From positions 62,001 through 126,000 of the forward strand of contig CAJQUW010010404.1 in assembly GCA_907163375.1 (NCBI GenBank): a stretch of 64,000 nt of DNA, read 5' to 3'. The DNA comes from Prostheceraeus crozeri (Eukaryota > Platyhelminthes > Polycladida > Euryleptidae). The translations under genes and the position numbers were made by a program. Under the pieces are notes generated by a model. That model saw nothing but the letters and a program-made list of their open reading frames with translations, had not been told where the DNA came from and made no database searches. Below, in pieces: positions 1 to 11,178 of this stretch (position 1 is the stretch's first letter; every line of letters starts with the position of its first letter).

Positions 1-480
1 TCCCATGCTACAACTCCCATCAAACTGAGGTGACCGACTTTTCATAGAAATAAAGAAGAGAATCTATTCATAAGCATGATGACTTCCTCTCTAAATAAGC
101 ATGCATGGACCAAATGTAATGACAAATCTAATGTCACCGCCACCACAGAATATTAATTATCTATGAAGCTTGAATCCATGGTCCACAATTTTTGAAACTA
201 TTTTATTTATGTATTAAAATTAAAATTCATATTTGAATTTAAATACAAACATGACAAATCACCCTAATGAGCTTAACCTCTTTCGTTTCATCTGATGCGG
301 TTTTAGTAGGTGAAAGCATAGGAGCATAAATCTTATCAAAAATAGCATTGCTTTTAATTCTAAAATTCTACCAGTACCACAAGATGCTTACAAAAAGTTA
401 GAAATGACAATAACTTTACATACTTGCACCTTGAATACGCGCATACATACATGCATGGAAACCAATATAATGTTCCATAA
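1..480. other. Leading stretch with no gene
   Basis: This is AT-rich sequence before the first inverted-repeat element. I see no coding-like frame, RNA gene or recognisable repeat in it. Confidence 0.6.
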
Positions 481-1650
481 AGTTTCATTCTACCTACTTA
501 TTGTCAAAAGCGCGTTTCGTCTGCTCTAAGTAGGTGTGACACGCAGAATGAATCAAACTGATAGTAGTGATCCCCTGACAAAAGGAAGTGCAAAATATGC
601 AACAATGAGTCATCATGCTGACTCAGCCCCCCCCTCTGGAAGGAAGGAAGTAGGAGCTCTCCTGTTAGGCAAGGGTAGGAATCTCTGTAAAACGACCGAG
701 TTAGAAAAATGTAGGTTTTGGACGTTTTGGGGTGAGAAAGGTCGTATTTCGGGCAGACGGAGGGCTCGGATGGACAAGCGGAGGCAGATTCGGACTCAAC
801 GTGAAATTTTGGGTTGGGTAGGTTGTTTCCAGCTCAATCGGAGAGAAACAGTTCCGACCACCGCTCTGGACGAGACTTCGATCTTGGCTTGTAGGAATGG
901 TAGAGAGTCGTGCGATGGCTCGTTTGAAAGCTAAGAGTGAGAAAAATGCAGTGGAAAGCATAATATGTCAACGTTTTCCTGGGTTTAGAGTGGAAAATGA
1001 CTTGAAAATGGCAGGAATCTCTGAAAAATGACAGAGTTAGGAAAAGGTAGGTTTTGGACGTTTTGGGAGAGGAAAGGTCCTATTTCGGGCTAAAGGAGTG
1101 TCCGGATGGACAAACGGAGGGCAGATTCGGATTCTACGTGCAATTTTGCATCGGTATGGTGATTTCCAGCTCAATCGGAGAGAAAAAGTTCTGACCCCCC
1201 CCCTCTGGACGAGACTTCGATCTTGGCTTGTAGGAATGGTAGAAAATCGTGCGATAGCTCGTTGGAAAGCTAAGAGTGAGAAAAATTCAATGGACGAAAC
1301 GGCGCGTCTCTACATACGTTCGTTGAGGTGTGAGAGTGACTTTAAGATTTTTGACCATCACCGAAAAAACGACAGAGTTAGAATTTTTAGGAAAATTTCT
1401 CTAGCGGGTGAACGAAGCCTCGGATGGGAAAACAGAGGCCAGATTCGGATTCTACGTGCAATTTTGCATCTAGAGAGTGAGTTTCAAGTGAATCGGAGAG
1501 AAAAAGTCGAAAATTTTCTTCACACTGGGTCTCAACACTTGGGATCTTTTCGTGAAAATGTTAAATTGTGGCCTACTTTGATGACGACTCACTCAGGAAT
1601 GGAAGTGAATGAAGAGCTCGGGTTTCTTTTAGGGGCAAGACCGCACTTTG
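481..1650 (+). repeat. Left inverted-repeat arm of the short Polinton relative
   Basis: The arm contains at least two tandem modules. Each has a 'cgtgcgatagctcg' block, a 'gacagagttag' block and a 'ggttttggacgttttgg' block. The same modules recur in inverted orientation at 3400-4211 and inside the TIRs near 45300, 45640, 59300-59600, 16620 and 41270-41650. Long frames here (536-934, 701-961, 1098-1658) are accidental readings of this repeat, not genes. Confidence 0.7.
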
Positions 1651-2329
1651 TTCTCTAGGATCCTATCTTTTCAGATGTGTGAAAGGTTTCGTTTCCAAAT
1701 GATAGCTTGTTTAAAATAGAATTTTTGCGCATTTTCCAAGATTTTGGATATTTTGAAAAAACGACTCGGCTTCTGGTAATCGTAGAGAGTCGAGGGATGG
1801 CTTAGATGAAAGGTGAGAGCAAGAGCAAGAAAACGTGACTGTAAAAAGTTGAAGTCAGTCGGAGCACTAGAACCGGAGATAGAAGTGTTTAAAGTTTTGG
1901 ATGATTGAGATTACGTCATAAACTGATCGCCACAAACTATGTAAGCTAGGAAGCGAATGAGAAATTTCATTAAGACGAGAGAGATTGTCAGAGGTAGGTC
2001 GTCTCTCCGGAGCTCCGATGATGGCATCGAAAATTCCAAATTTAGAAAATTTCATTGCTGATATCAGCTAAGGCGTCAGACTTATAGGTTAGCCAGGAGA
2101 TGACCTTAGTCTCCAGGCCATAAAAGACTCCAAAACTTTAAAGGCTTGTAACTTTGCTTCTACAAGTCCTTTTGACTTGATTCAAAAAAGATTCGATCGC
2201 TATTGATCAGACCTATACTTACAGATTACTTATAAATTTCATTAGTAGTGCTAAATGCCGAAAAATTTAAATTCGCTATTTTTGGTGATTTTTCGGGGTT
2301 TTCAAACCTTCTGATTTCAATAAAGGCCT

Positions 2330-2535
2330 TTATAAAGTTGTCAGAGGCGAGCTTCGGCTCGAGACTTGCTTCCTGACGTAAATAACTCCACAGGTTTTCA
2401 TGTCAAAATCGGGGTCCGAATACCAACACAGTGATATGACGCACGCTCTGTCCGGGGAGGTTGGATTTGAGGGCCGAGGCCTTGGAGTCGGGATAAGATC
2501 CCCTCTGAGTGATGCCTGTAACGGATTCATCAGCC
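2330..2535 (-). repeat. Conserved 165-bp subterminal box, copy 1
   Basis: A block of about 165 bp beginning near 'aatccgttacaggcat' is shared, at roughly 85-90 percent identity by eye, with 40475-40660 and 58228-58415. In all three elements it lies just inside the terminal repeat and reads inward from the end. It can be read as a short frame ('NPLQASLRGDLIP...RPRP'), but the frame is not kept throughout the copies. I therefore favour a non-coding role such as a replication, promoter or packaging signal. That role is inference. Confidence 0.6.
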
Positions 2536-2908
2536 TAGCTTAACTATCCTCATTGACATACTAGTTGAATTTTAAAAATGATGGTCAATGGAAGTTTTAA
2601 CACCTAAACGCTTGCTATCAAGTCGCAATGGCTTCTGCTATCAGGCCTTTGTGAAATCTCGTCTAGCCTCAGCAAATCAGGGTTGGGAACGTCGATCGTT
2701 TGTCATTGTAACTTGGTAAAAATGAGAGGGTTACTGCAGGCATTGACGTCAAAACTTCTCGCGTCATAGGGTAACCAGTCTTTGTGTTGGGAGTTGGTTA
2801 CTGAAAGCATGATGACTGCCGATGCCCATATTTGGTAAAACCGCTGTTGTCATGTCAAACGCATGGCCAAATAAGGAAGGTCTGAATCATGGCTTTGTGC
2901 TCACTGAG

Positions 2909-2916
2909 TATATAAA
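2909..2916 (+). promoter_or_regulatory. TATA box of the 2954 ORF
   Basis: TATATAAA lies 38 bases before the ATG at 2954. The same block, TATATAAACCATTGCC, precedes the homologous gene on the minus strand at 39055-39062. A close relative, ATATAAACCGTTGC, lies at 57791-57797 in Polinton 2. Confidence 0.7.
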
Positions 2917-2953
2917 CCATTGCCTCTCTTTCATTTTCATTTCATACTCCATC

Positions 2954-3190
2954 ATGCAGACACCAAACGCGCTAGTCAGCTCTCCTGACAAGCTTTGGTT
3001 AAAGCTGAGAAATTTATTTAAAGAGTTTTCGCAGTTGGAAGAGCAAGAGAGATTGCGGAACAATCTTGCTCGAATTGGTTCATCAGCTGCCGATGATGAT
3101 ACCGATTCAACAGAGTGGGGTATATACCGCCCTCTGACAGTGGGATGGTAGTAGAGGAGGTCGATGCCGCTGACATAGAGAGATTAAGAG
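2954..3190 (+). pseudogene. Short acidic Polinton accessory protein (fossil copy)
   Basis: The ATG at 2954 is chosen because the 38754-39017 homologue starts at the same place behind the same TATA box. Both begin M-(Q/K)-TP and share 'VSSPDK', 'RNLF', 'NNLARIGSS', an Asp-rich stretch ending 'STEWG', and 'VEEVDAAD'. The protein is about 85 residues, acidic and without a recognised domain. This copy is broken. Function is unknown. Being kept in a reduced element and in Polinton 1 suggests a cis- or trans-useful role, which is inference. Confidence 0.5.
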
Positions 3191-3399
3191 TCTCTCAGCG
3201 GGATCGGCCAGTCCCACCCAAGTTAGATGTTTGTCTCTTTTATAAACATAAAATCAACTTTCATACATACAACACATTCTTTCATCACCCTTCGTCGGGA
3301 ACGCCCATGAGCCCTCTTAAGAGCTACCTTCTAATGCAGCTAAAGCGGTTCCAAGCCCGCCACATATCTTCCGAGATGGAATGCAGAGGGGAAGATAAA

Positions 3400-4211
3400 T
3401 GATGAAGTGGAATGAATTGGAAGGGACATTCATGCGCCACACGCAACCACAAGCGTTGACATATTATGCTTTCCACTGCATTTTTCTCATTCTTAGCTTT
3501 CCAACGAGCTATCGCACGATTTTCTACCATTCCTACAAGTCAAGATCAAAGTCTCGTCCAGAGGGGGGGTTAGCACGTTTTCTCTCCGATTGAGCTGGAA
3601 ATCACCATACTGATGCAGAATTGCACGTAGAGTCCGAATCTGCCCTCAGTTTGTCCATCCGGACACTCCTTCAGCCCGAAATAGGACCTTTCCTCTCCCC
3701 AAAACGTCCAAAACCTACATTTTTCTAACTCTGTCGTTTTTCAGAGATTCCTACCCTTGCCTCACAGGAGAGCTCCTCCTTCCTTCCTTCCAGAGGGGGG
3801 AACGGTTTCCTCCGCTCGGACCCATCCTTCTATCACATCTTTGGCCACTTCCTTCCAGAGGGGGGCTGAGTCAGCATGATGACTCATTGTTGCACATTTT
3901 GCACTTCCTTTTGTCAGGGGATCACTACTACTGATTGAAACATGATTCCTGCTAGAATATCGATCAAGCAATGGACAGTCACTGGACAAGCAATCACGAA
4001 ATGAATAAGTAGTAGCTAAAAAGTACATATACAAGAAAATTACTAGTAGGAGAAGAAGTGCATCGACAACTTGAATAAAAGGAAAGGACCATTGTTTGAT
4101 CGATATTCTAGCAGGAATCATGTTTCAATCAGTTTGATTCATTCTTCGTGTCACACCTACTGAGAGCCGACGAAACGCGGTTGTGACAATGAACAAGTAA
4201 AATGAAACTTC
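3400..4211 (-). repeat. Right inverted-repeat arm of the short Polinton relative
   Basis: This is the inverted counterpart of 481-1650, with the same modules in reverse order. It is interrupted by the small inverted-repeat element at 3930-4133, which is absent from the left arm. Confidence 0.7.
3930..4133. mobile_element. MITE with perfect 38-bp inverted ends
   Basis: The 204-bp insertion starts ACTGATTGAAACATGATTCC and ends with its exact reverse complement. The inverted ends match over 38 bases. The opposite arm near 560-570 lacks it, giving an empty-site comparison. There is no coding capacity. The superfamily is not recognised. Confidence 0.8.
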
Positions 4212-6230
4212 TGGCGATATTTTTCATCTGCAAGATGACAGCGGGGCGCAATTGCTTTATTATACTATAATCCTATATGAATAACATAAATCTCCAACAC
4301 AAGAAGCATAGCAATTATCAAATATTCTTCAATTGTAATATTTTGCATCATTTTTCATTTAAATGAAGTTTATCTGCCTATATACATAACGTCTATGTTC
4401 TATCATCAACTTATCATTTATCGCATATTTATCATTTATTTCCTGTTTGTTGCAGATCAACTCCTACTACATTTCCCAATAGAAGAGAAAAAATATGGAG
4501 AATGATTTCTGAGAAACTTTTCATAGAAGCAAGTGTTCAAAAGACTAAAAAAGAGAAGATGATAAACATCATTGGCTGTTTTTTGAATAAATGGCGTTTT
4601 GTGAATGATCATGAAATTAGTTAAAAAATAATGCTCCATAGTGTGATAGATTCTCAAACCAATTTTTTTGAAATCTGGGCAGGACTTTCACTGACATGTC
4701 AAGGGGATCGAAAGTTAAAAGTGCAAATACCTCATGCATGTTGTTGTCTTTATATTGACATTATCACAATTGCTAAACTAAACCGATTATTCTTTACAAT
4801 CATGATCACAGAAAGCGTCAGTATGTCGCGGAAAGGGTTAGACACGCTGTAGCATTAGGAGATGCCATAAACACTGAATTTCCCAAAATTCTATGGAACA
4901 GGATTTCCAGAAGATCGATAGGATTGGATTTCCAGAAATTCGATAGGACAGGATTTCCCACAAGTCTATGGGACAAATTAGCCCAATAGGCAATAGGATC
5001 AAAGTTCCCCAAAATTCAATGGGACAAAACTTTCCAACAGTGCCATAGAATAGAGCTCCATAGCAATAGCACTACCCGCGATAGGAAAATTACAATAATT
5101 CCGTAGGACGCTTCCTATAGGAGTGTCATAGATTTTGGTTAACCTTGACTGCTAATGACTAGGCATTCTAGTCATGGCTTGTGTCATCCTGTGTGCGGCT
5201 CTAAAATGGTCACTTTAACCGCTTGTGTGCTGGAGATGTTGTCAACAGATTACAAGAATGATTCCCATCGTGATAATTACCTTCAAACAATGTCAATATT
5301 TACTAATTCGATGTCTGAGCTAATTTGGTTACATAATGACAGCTTTGCCTAGTCGGCTCTGCTGGTGAATGGTATAGATAACATCTTTCATAAATTAGAA
5401 GCGGATAAAGAGTAACGCATAAGAATTGTGAATCCTCGCTTGGGCATGAATTTCTTTATAGCCATTGATGTTTATAGGAAAGACCGGGATATGACTATGA
5501 GACGTAATTGCTCTTCGCTGTTTCAACAAAATTTCCCTTGCCCGAATTGTGTGCGTTATTACAAAGCGTCGAGAATTGCGTATCGATAGCAAAGCAGCTA
5601 GACCTGGCCAAACTAATTACTAGATGTTCTTTAGATTAAAAACCCATTTTCCAATTTTACATTACTTTGCTATTGATGACGTTAACTAATTAGATGTATA
5701 CCAACGATATTGAAATATATAGTTTCAAAATAAATGTAAAATGAAATATCGCTTTTATTCTATTTTTATTACTTAGTATTGCAATTTAGAAATGACAAAT
5801 TATCCAAATCCACTGTACTCTTTCTCATAGGCCCTATTTCTTTTCTCTTGTTTCAATTTAACTTTTTCTTAGTTAAATTTAATCAACGATTTACTGTTAT
5901 GTTGATAATTGCTTTCTAATATTCTGTTATCGTAACCTGATTATCATTAATTTTTCTTATCAAATTAAAACTTTCCAGAGAGACCTCCGTGCTTTTCAAC
6001 ACAAAATATGATATATGATTGACCGGCCAATGAAATTTGTATTATAACCGAATACGTGTAGGGATTTTTAAGTAATAGATCCCATTCCAAGTATAACTTC
6101 AATAATAAAACGTCAACATTTCGCTTCTGTACGTATATTCAAATGAGCATATCATTAGAAAGCAAACTAGAAATCCCATTCTAAATTTGTATACTGTATT
6201 TTACATTGAATATAATAGCATTATTGTTCG
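4212..6230. other. AT-rich spacer with a degenerate tandem repeat
   Basis: No supported gene. At 4860-5080 there is a degenerate tandem array with units of about 27 bases built around 'gacaggatttcc' and 'aattcgatagg'. Short frames at 4457-4657, 5155-5352 and 5395-5592 have no recognisable motif. Confidence 0.55.
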
Positions 6231-6282
6231 ACGTATTTACAACTACCCAAACTAGCATACAAATTTGACATAATGTGTATGT

Positions 6283-8053
6283 TTATTTTGCGTGAAACTT
6301 TTTAAAACAATCTGTGATGCACAGACCAGGTTCACCTGGACACGTTTCACATACATACAATTGTGGAAAATTTCTTGCGACCTTCACGGTAGCACACACG
6401 ACATCTTTTAGTCGGGTATCTATTCTCTCCTCGCGCTGACAATTTTTTTGGATAGTGACAGACACTCACATCAATGGATTGAGGTAAATGTACCTCTAAT
6501 CGTCCATCACCTGTACCTAACAAAAGTTTCTTTGTACATGAAATCAAAAACTGTTCAAAACGTTCTTTACCACCATATTTGCGGTACACAACATGCGTAT
6601 TTAGACAGAGTCTTTGTATCAAATGAACGCCTATCTTGACAAACCATCTGTAAGATTTCCTTGCAGCATCATATGGGTGCAATATTTGATCTGATCGATC
6701 GACGCCACCCATATTTCTATTGTAGGAAATCATACTTTCACTTTTTTGAAAATCGATTTGTTTGCTTTGTTCTGTCACACAAGATACATCATACATATTT
6801 GCAACAATAAAAGTATCGATAATGTAAACAATTTTCAGTCCGCTCGATTTTTTATCACAAAATTTCGACAAAAGTATGCTACCTGATCTTACAAAGGAAG
6901 TTGATCGAGTAGCAACAGTTCCTGATTTCAACACTACAGGAACACCTCTGTTTGGACGAATAGTCCCAATCAAAAAAGTTCTTCTGTTCAAAAGAAAATT
7001 TGCGAGGCGCACACTGTTGAACCAATTATCGGCATATATTTTATGTCCCAAGTCCAAGTATCGATCGCATAAGTAAACGACAATGCGTTCAGATACACTG
7101 AGGCTTGAAGCGAATGACGCGAACTTGTCGTGTTCAGCAAAATATCGTGTGGTATGAAAGGAAAATTTAATAGTGTAACCTGTATCACTTTCACACAAAA
7201 CGTAATTTTTTATATCGAAACGTCGCCTTTTTGATGGTATATATTGTTTGAAGTGAAGTCTCCCCTTGAAGAGAAGGAGAGATTCATCAACAGTCAGACT
7301 TTCGCCGGGTTTGTATGATAGAACTATATCCTTCACTAGGAAACAAATGGTAGAATATTCTGTAGGGGATTTGGATCTTCATCAAACTTGGAATAGTCTG
7401 CGAATCGAATAAAATGCAATAGCAGTAAAAAACGATCCCGAGATAACGAACACTTTGAATGAAATATCGGTGTTGTAACAAAAGGATCCGTAGACCAATA
7501 ATCCGAGAACATTGGCTTCTTGATGACTCCCATTAGCAGAAGTAGTCCAATGAATTTCTTCATCTCTTGATTATTTGTGTTATTCCACGCTTGAAATCTT
7601 GAATGCGGTTTGAGATTTTCAGACTCTTGTGGTAGAAGAAGTTCCGCTCTGACATTTGTGAATCTGACAAGCATGTCAATCAACTTATCAGAGAAGCAGA
7701 TCCATACATTTAGTGATCAAATCCTCATGTCCAGAAGACCTCATGTTCATGTCTATAGTTTCGCTCACAAGCCGCCAACTTTCCTCGCTTTGTGTAGAAG
7801 ATTCATGTAGAACCAGGGTTGTTGACGTCGATGACGTGGCTGAAGCCGATGGCAAGGTGAAAGACGATGTTGATCGACATGGATTTCGCGTTGGCACTCT
7901 TGGAAAGGAAGTTTCTAAAAAATCCATATTAATGTCTGAATCCCCATCGCTGTCAAAGCTGTTGTCAGAGTCTGAAATCTCAAGTTCATCCTCGTCGTCA
8001 GATAAACAAATCATTTCAGCGATTTGATCTATCGTGAGTTCATGGATTATGAA
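6283..8053 (-). pseudogene. piggyBac transposase, decayed (copy 1)
   Basis: On the minus strand the frames read as one piggyBac transposase in order. First comes an acidic N-terminus (HELTIDQIAEMI followed by Asp/Ser-rich sequence) near 8040-7700. Then the DDE core shows LTVDESLLLFKGR, KIYADNWFNSVRLA and NRNMGGVDRSD. Last comes a cysteine-rich C-terminal finger (CRVCY...CETCPGEPGLC). The three catalytic aspartates expected of the family (VDES, ADNW, GVDRSD) are all visible. Reading-frame changes lie near 7685, 7336 and 6380, so it is a pseudogene. No ATG begins the frame. The N-terminus abuts the recombinase-like sequence of the inverted-repeat arm at about 8053, so the 5' end and its TIR appear lost. 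Confidence 0.9.
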
Positions 8054-9562
8054 ACTCAGGATCTTTGAATAAGTAAAAGTCTCAGTTATAGGGAGCACGA
8101 TTGAAATTGTAAAAAATTATGGCGGCAAGCTCTTTCAGAGTTGCTGGTGGATATTTAATCCTATCACCTTTCCTCACGTCTGAAAAAAATACTTCAGACA
8201 ATATTTCGCATCAGATTTATTGAACTCATCAATATCTTTTAGAACTTTGAGTGGGACATTCAATTGCACTTTCCATTGAGCGAACCAGCGTTGGAAAAGT
8301 TTCATAGTCACATTCTGGTGTGTAAACCAACGTTGGGAGTGGGGCTTCATTTGGAAAGTACGGTGAGGAATGTAGGCCAACATCCCTATCTGAAGCCACT
8401 AAATTGGAAAATTACACAATTTATTGCTGTATTCCAATATCATCTTTGATTAGCTTTCATGCATGTCATACGTTCCATGCTATGTTGCTTTTTAATGACA
8501 CAGTGGACTACATTCATGCAAATGACGTATTGCTTTTACGCTTTATCTTTAGTTGACGCTTCGCACCTGCGTATGCACGCATGCACTTCATTAGCAATCC
8601 TGGAATGTCAGGTAAAATAATGCATAAACATTACATTAATACTCTCAAAAAAGAAGTCCATTAAGAAATGCAACCCTGGAAATCTATTGGAGAGCACACG
8701 ATACATGCATCAATGCTATGTTATTCAAAGCTTAATTCATCCAAGCTTTCTATTTGTTGAACGTTCAATAAATTAATAATCAATATTCAAAACCCACATT
8801 AAATTTGTTTTCATCTGGACTAACAATGTTCATTTTGAAATACAAATTGCGGCACATTGTAATAAACCCGAAGTTAGAGAGAAGCCATCTGATAAAAGTG
8901 AATTTGCAAAATGTGCTTCAATTGAAGTTTAAAAAAGCGCTTGACAAATTCCTTCTGGTATGTTCGACTCAATAGATTCGCTATTTTTATCTATGTCCCG
9001 TAATCGCTCTGCTTCAATTGTAATTTTACCCCAAATTAAAATGATTGTGCTAAATCGTTTATCATCATAAGAAAATGTTGTGAAGTTATTTAAAATATAA
9101 TTAAATAATAATATCAATAATAATAATAATATTAAATAATTAATATTAAATTATAATATTAATATTTAATATATATATAATAAATATATAATACTATATA
9201 TTTATTTTATAATATTAATATTATTAAATATTAAATAATAATAATTAATAATATAATATAATATATTACTTACATAATACTCAAAATGTATTCTTTATGA
9301 CTTTAAGATTGTCCATGCACCCTTCTTGCAAAAAAGAATGTCCGATAGTTAAATTTATTCTCAGTTTGTTCCGAGTGTATCCTGAGAAGATCAAGAGGGA
9401 CTGAAAGCAGCTCTCAAACGACCTGGTCTATGGGTCCATTCAAAGTATTTCTGATGAGTTTCCGGTATCTCATTATGCATCAGATCATCAACAATAGTGC
9501 AATTGCATGCAATTCAATGAGGACGCAACACATTTTCATCTCAGCAGTGCTGGGAACTACTA
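8053..9562 (+). repeat. Arm 1 of a large inverted duplication
   Basis: This stretch is the reverse complement of 14270-16184 plus 42066-42190, the latter pair being one continuous sequence before Polinton 1 inserted. Arm 1 lacks about 700 bases present in arm 2 (15350-16050) and has an extra AT-rich insertion (9090-9270). Most importantly it keeps the target site of Polinton 1 unoccupied at about 8174-8184. Confidence 0.85.
9095..9270. repeat. AT-only low-complexity tract
   Basis: A run of TAATAAT/AATATTA simple sequence interrupts arm 1. It is absent from the matching position in arm 2 near 14560, so it expanded or inserted after the duplication. Confidence 0.85.
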
Positions 9563-9612
9563 AATATTCAGATGAAATGTTGACAATAGCTATGAGATAA
9601 ACTTTCTGATTT

Positions 9613-10032
9613 TCAATGCCTGCGGGAATTTAAAGTCCTTTTACTGATCAATTTTAAGCGCCAGTCAATTTCAATCTTATCAAGGGGCCTCAATGAAACT
9701 TCTCGGTCCTGTCCTTTGTCTCTTGGATACAACAGATTTCCTTCATTGATCTTCCAAATTTTGTTGTGGACCGGTCTGTGTGGCATAATTTTTACGTTGA
9801 CTTCAGTTCTACGATCACGGTGGATTCTCGAAAAACTGCAGTTTCCAGCGCTACACATATAGATCTCTCCAGTGAATGTAAATGTTGATGCATAATCAGA
9901 GTAACTGAACTTGGGGTGAAAGCGGGCAGACCTAGATATTTGGAAACACGACCGGACCTGGCCCGCGCCGCGAGCTTTTAATACTATTTTCCTACACGAC
10001 ATCTTGAATTTGTTCTCTCGTATATTAGACAT
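9613..10032 (-). CDS. Hypothetical protein, possible exon
   Basis: An open frame of 139 codons lies just outside arm 1. It is basic and shows a small cysteine pair near residues 57-62 (MCSAGNCSF) but no family I recognise. It lies outside the inverted duplication and has no copy elsewhere in the window. It may be an exon of a host gene or a chance frame. The start is uncertain. Confidence 0.25.
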   Translation of the reverse strand: MSNIRENKFKMSCRKIVLKARGAGQVRSCFQISRSARFHPKFSYSDYASTFTFTGEIYMCSAGNCSFSRIHRDRRTEVNVKIMPHRPVHNKIWKINEGNLLYPRDKGQDREVSLRPLDKIEIDWRLKLISKRTLNSRRH

Positions 10033-11178
10033 TTATGATTAGGATGTCTTCTGACATACACGCATAATCTTCACTCTATTTATGACTTAATCAATGGATC
10101 TAAAGACCAGTGATTTTCGCAGACAAAGTCATGAAAAATGATTTCTGCGAAATATGACGTTATTTTCACAGCACTTTATTGGCAGGAGAAGTTATTGATA
10201 GCATGGTGGGAGCCAGTCATAATTGCGGTTTGAAAAGCAAGCACACGTCTGCACATTTCGAATTATGAATAAGTATATTTGCAAATGTGGATACACACAC
10301 TTTACTATACACCACCATACATCAGAAAATGAATTTAGTGGTTATGTGTAATGGCTGTCGATGCTCATATGATCTTGAGTGAATTTTCAAATTCATTGTT
10401 CAAGCATGATTTGCAACTGTATTCAAATGGTTATCAACTACAACAAAACGGACTGCGATTTATATAATATATCACCGATCACAAGCATCATGATAACATG
10501 ACACACGTAATCCGAAATGACTTGAATTTGACAGTCAAATCTCATTGTTTTATAAAAGTTTTGCGACTGCAAATCTTTGACAAAAATAATATGATACATG
10601 CCTCTATAGCGGATTTAAATGGTCAGAATGCCCGACTGGCGAAGCCACGAGGACATTTGACCATTTGGATCCGATAGCGATGCATTTATAACATATTTAA
10701 AGCACTGCCATGGACTCCTAAATATAGATTGCCATGGACGCGTCACGGGAATTCCTTCATTTACCAAAGAAGGCAGATGATCTTATTATCGTAGGTGAAA
10801 ATGATCAGGATTGATATAAATACCATTATTTCTCTTAAAATGACTTTATTTGTCTACTTCTTGCTTTCATTAACCCACAGATTATAATCAAAGCAATCTG
10901 TGATGAATAAGTCTCTTATTCTCATGATATTATGAATAATTCTCTTATAAGTCAGAAATCAAATGAAATATGAGAAATAAGACGAAGATCATTTTGAGGA
11001 CATTTCTTCAATTTTCGTTTTTGCCGTCAAATCTTTCATCATTTTAGCTTTCACTTTGCTACATATAAAGTATTTTTTGCCATGCAATTGAAAAACTGGA
11101 ATGAAATCATCTTCATCAATAGTGGGATTGAATGAACGCAATCAGTTTCAATTCGGAACAGCAATGGACATTCGACGC
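10033..11178. other. Spacer with a small imperfect hairpin
   Basis: No gene seen. At 10606-10685 there is an imperfect inverted repeat built on AAATGGTCA and TGACCATTT with flanking ATAGCG blocks, likely a short MITE. The rest is AT-rich unique-looking sequence. Confidence 0.5.

Larger units (their letters stand above)
481..4211. mobile_element. Short Polinton relative with long inverted repeats (fossil)
   Basis: The two ends are imperfect inverted copies: AGTTTCATT at 481 matches the complement of AATGAAACT at 4201-4209. Homology continues inward through the AGTAGGTGTGACACG block at 529-543 and 4147-4161. The arms carry the same repeat modules as the TIRs of the two larger Polintons in this window. 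Internally it keeps a subterminal conserved box (2330-2535), a TATA promoter and one short ORF also found in Polinton 1. No polymerase, ATPase or capsid gene is present. I infer an old, internally reduced derivative of the same family. No clean target duplication is visible. It is a fossil and is not coding-competent as an element. Confidence 0.65.

Noticed and set aside
536-1658. Long frames at the window start (132, 86 and 186 codons)
   Set aside because: They run across repeat modules that recur in other frames and strands in every Polinton end here, with no conserved protein.
2330-2530. Conserved box as a tRNA-derived SINE
   Set aside because: No convincing A and B promoter boxes or poly-A tail, and all three copies sit at one position in Polintons.
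7713-8027. 104-codon plus-strand frame
   Set aside because: Antisense shadow of the acidic N-terminus of the piggyBac transposase.
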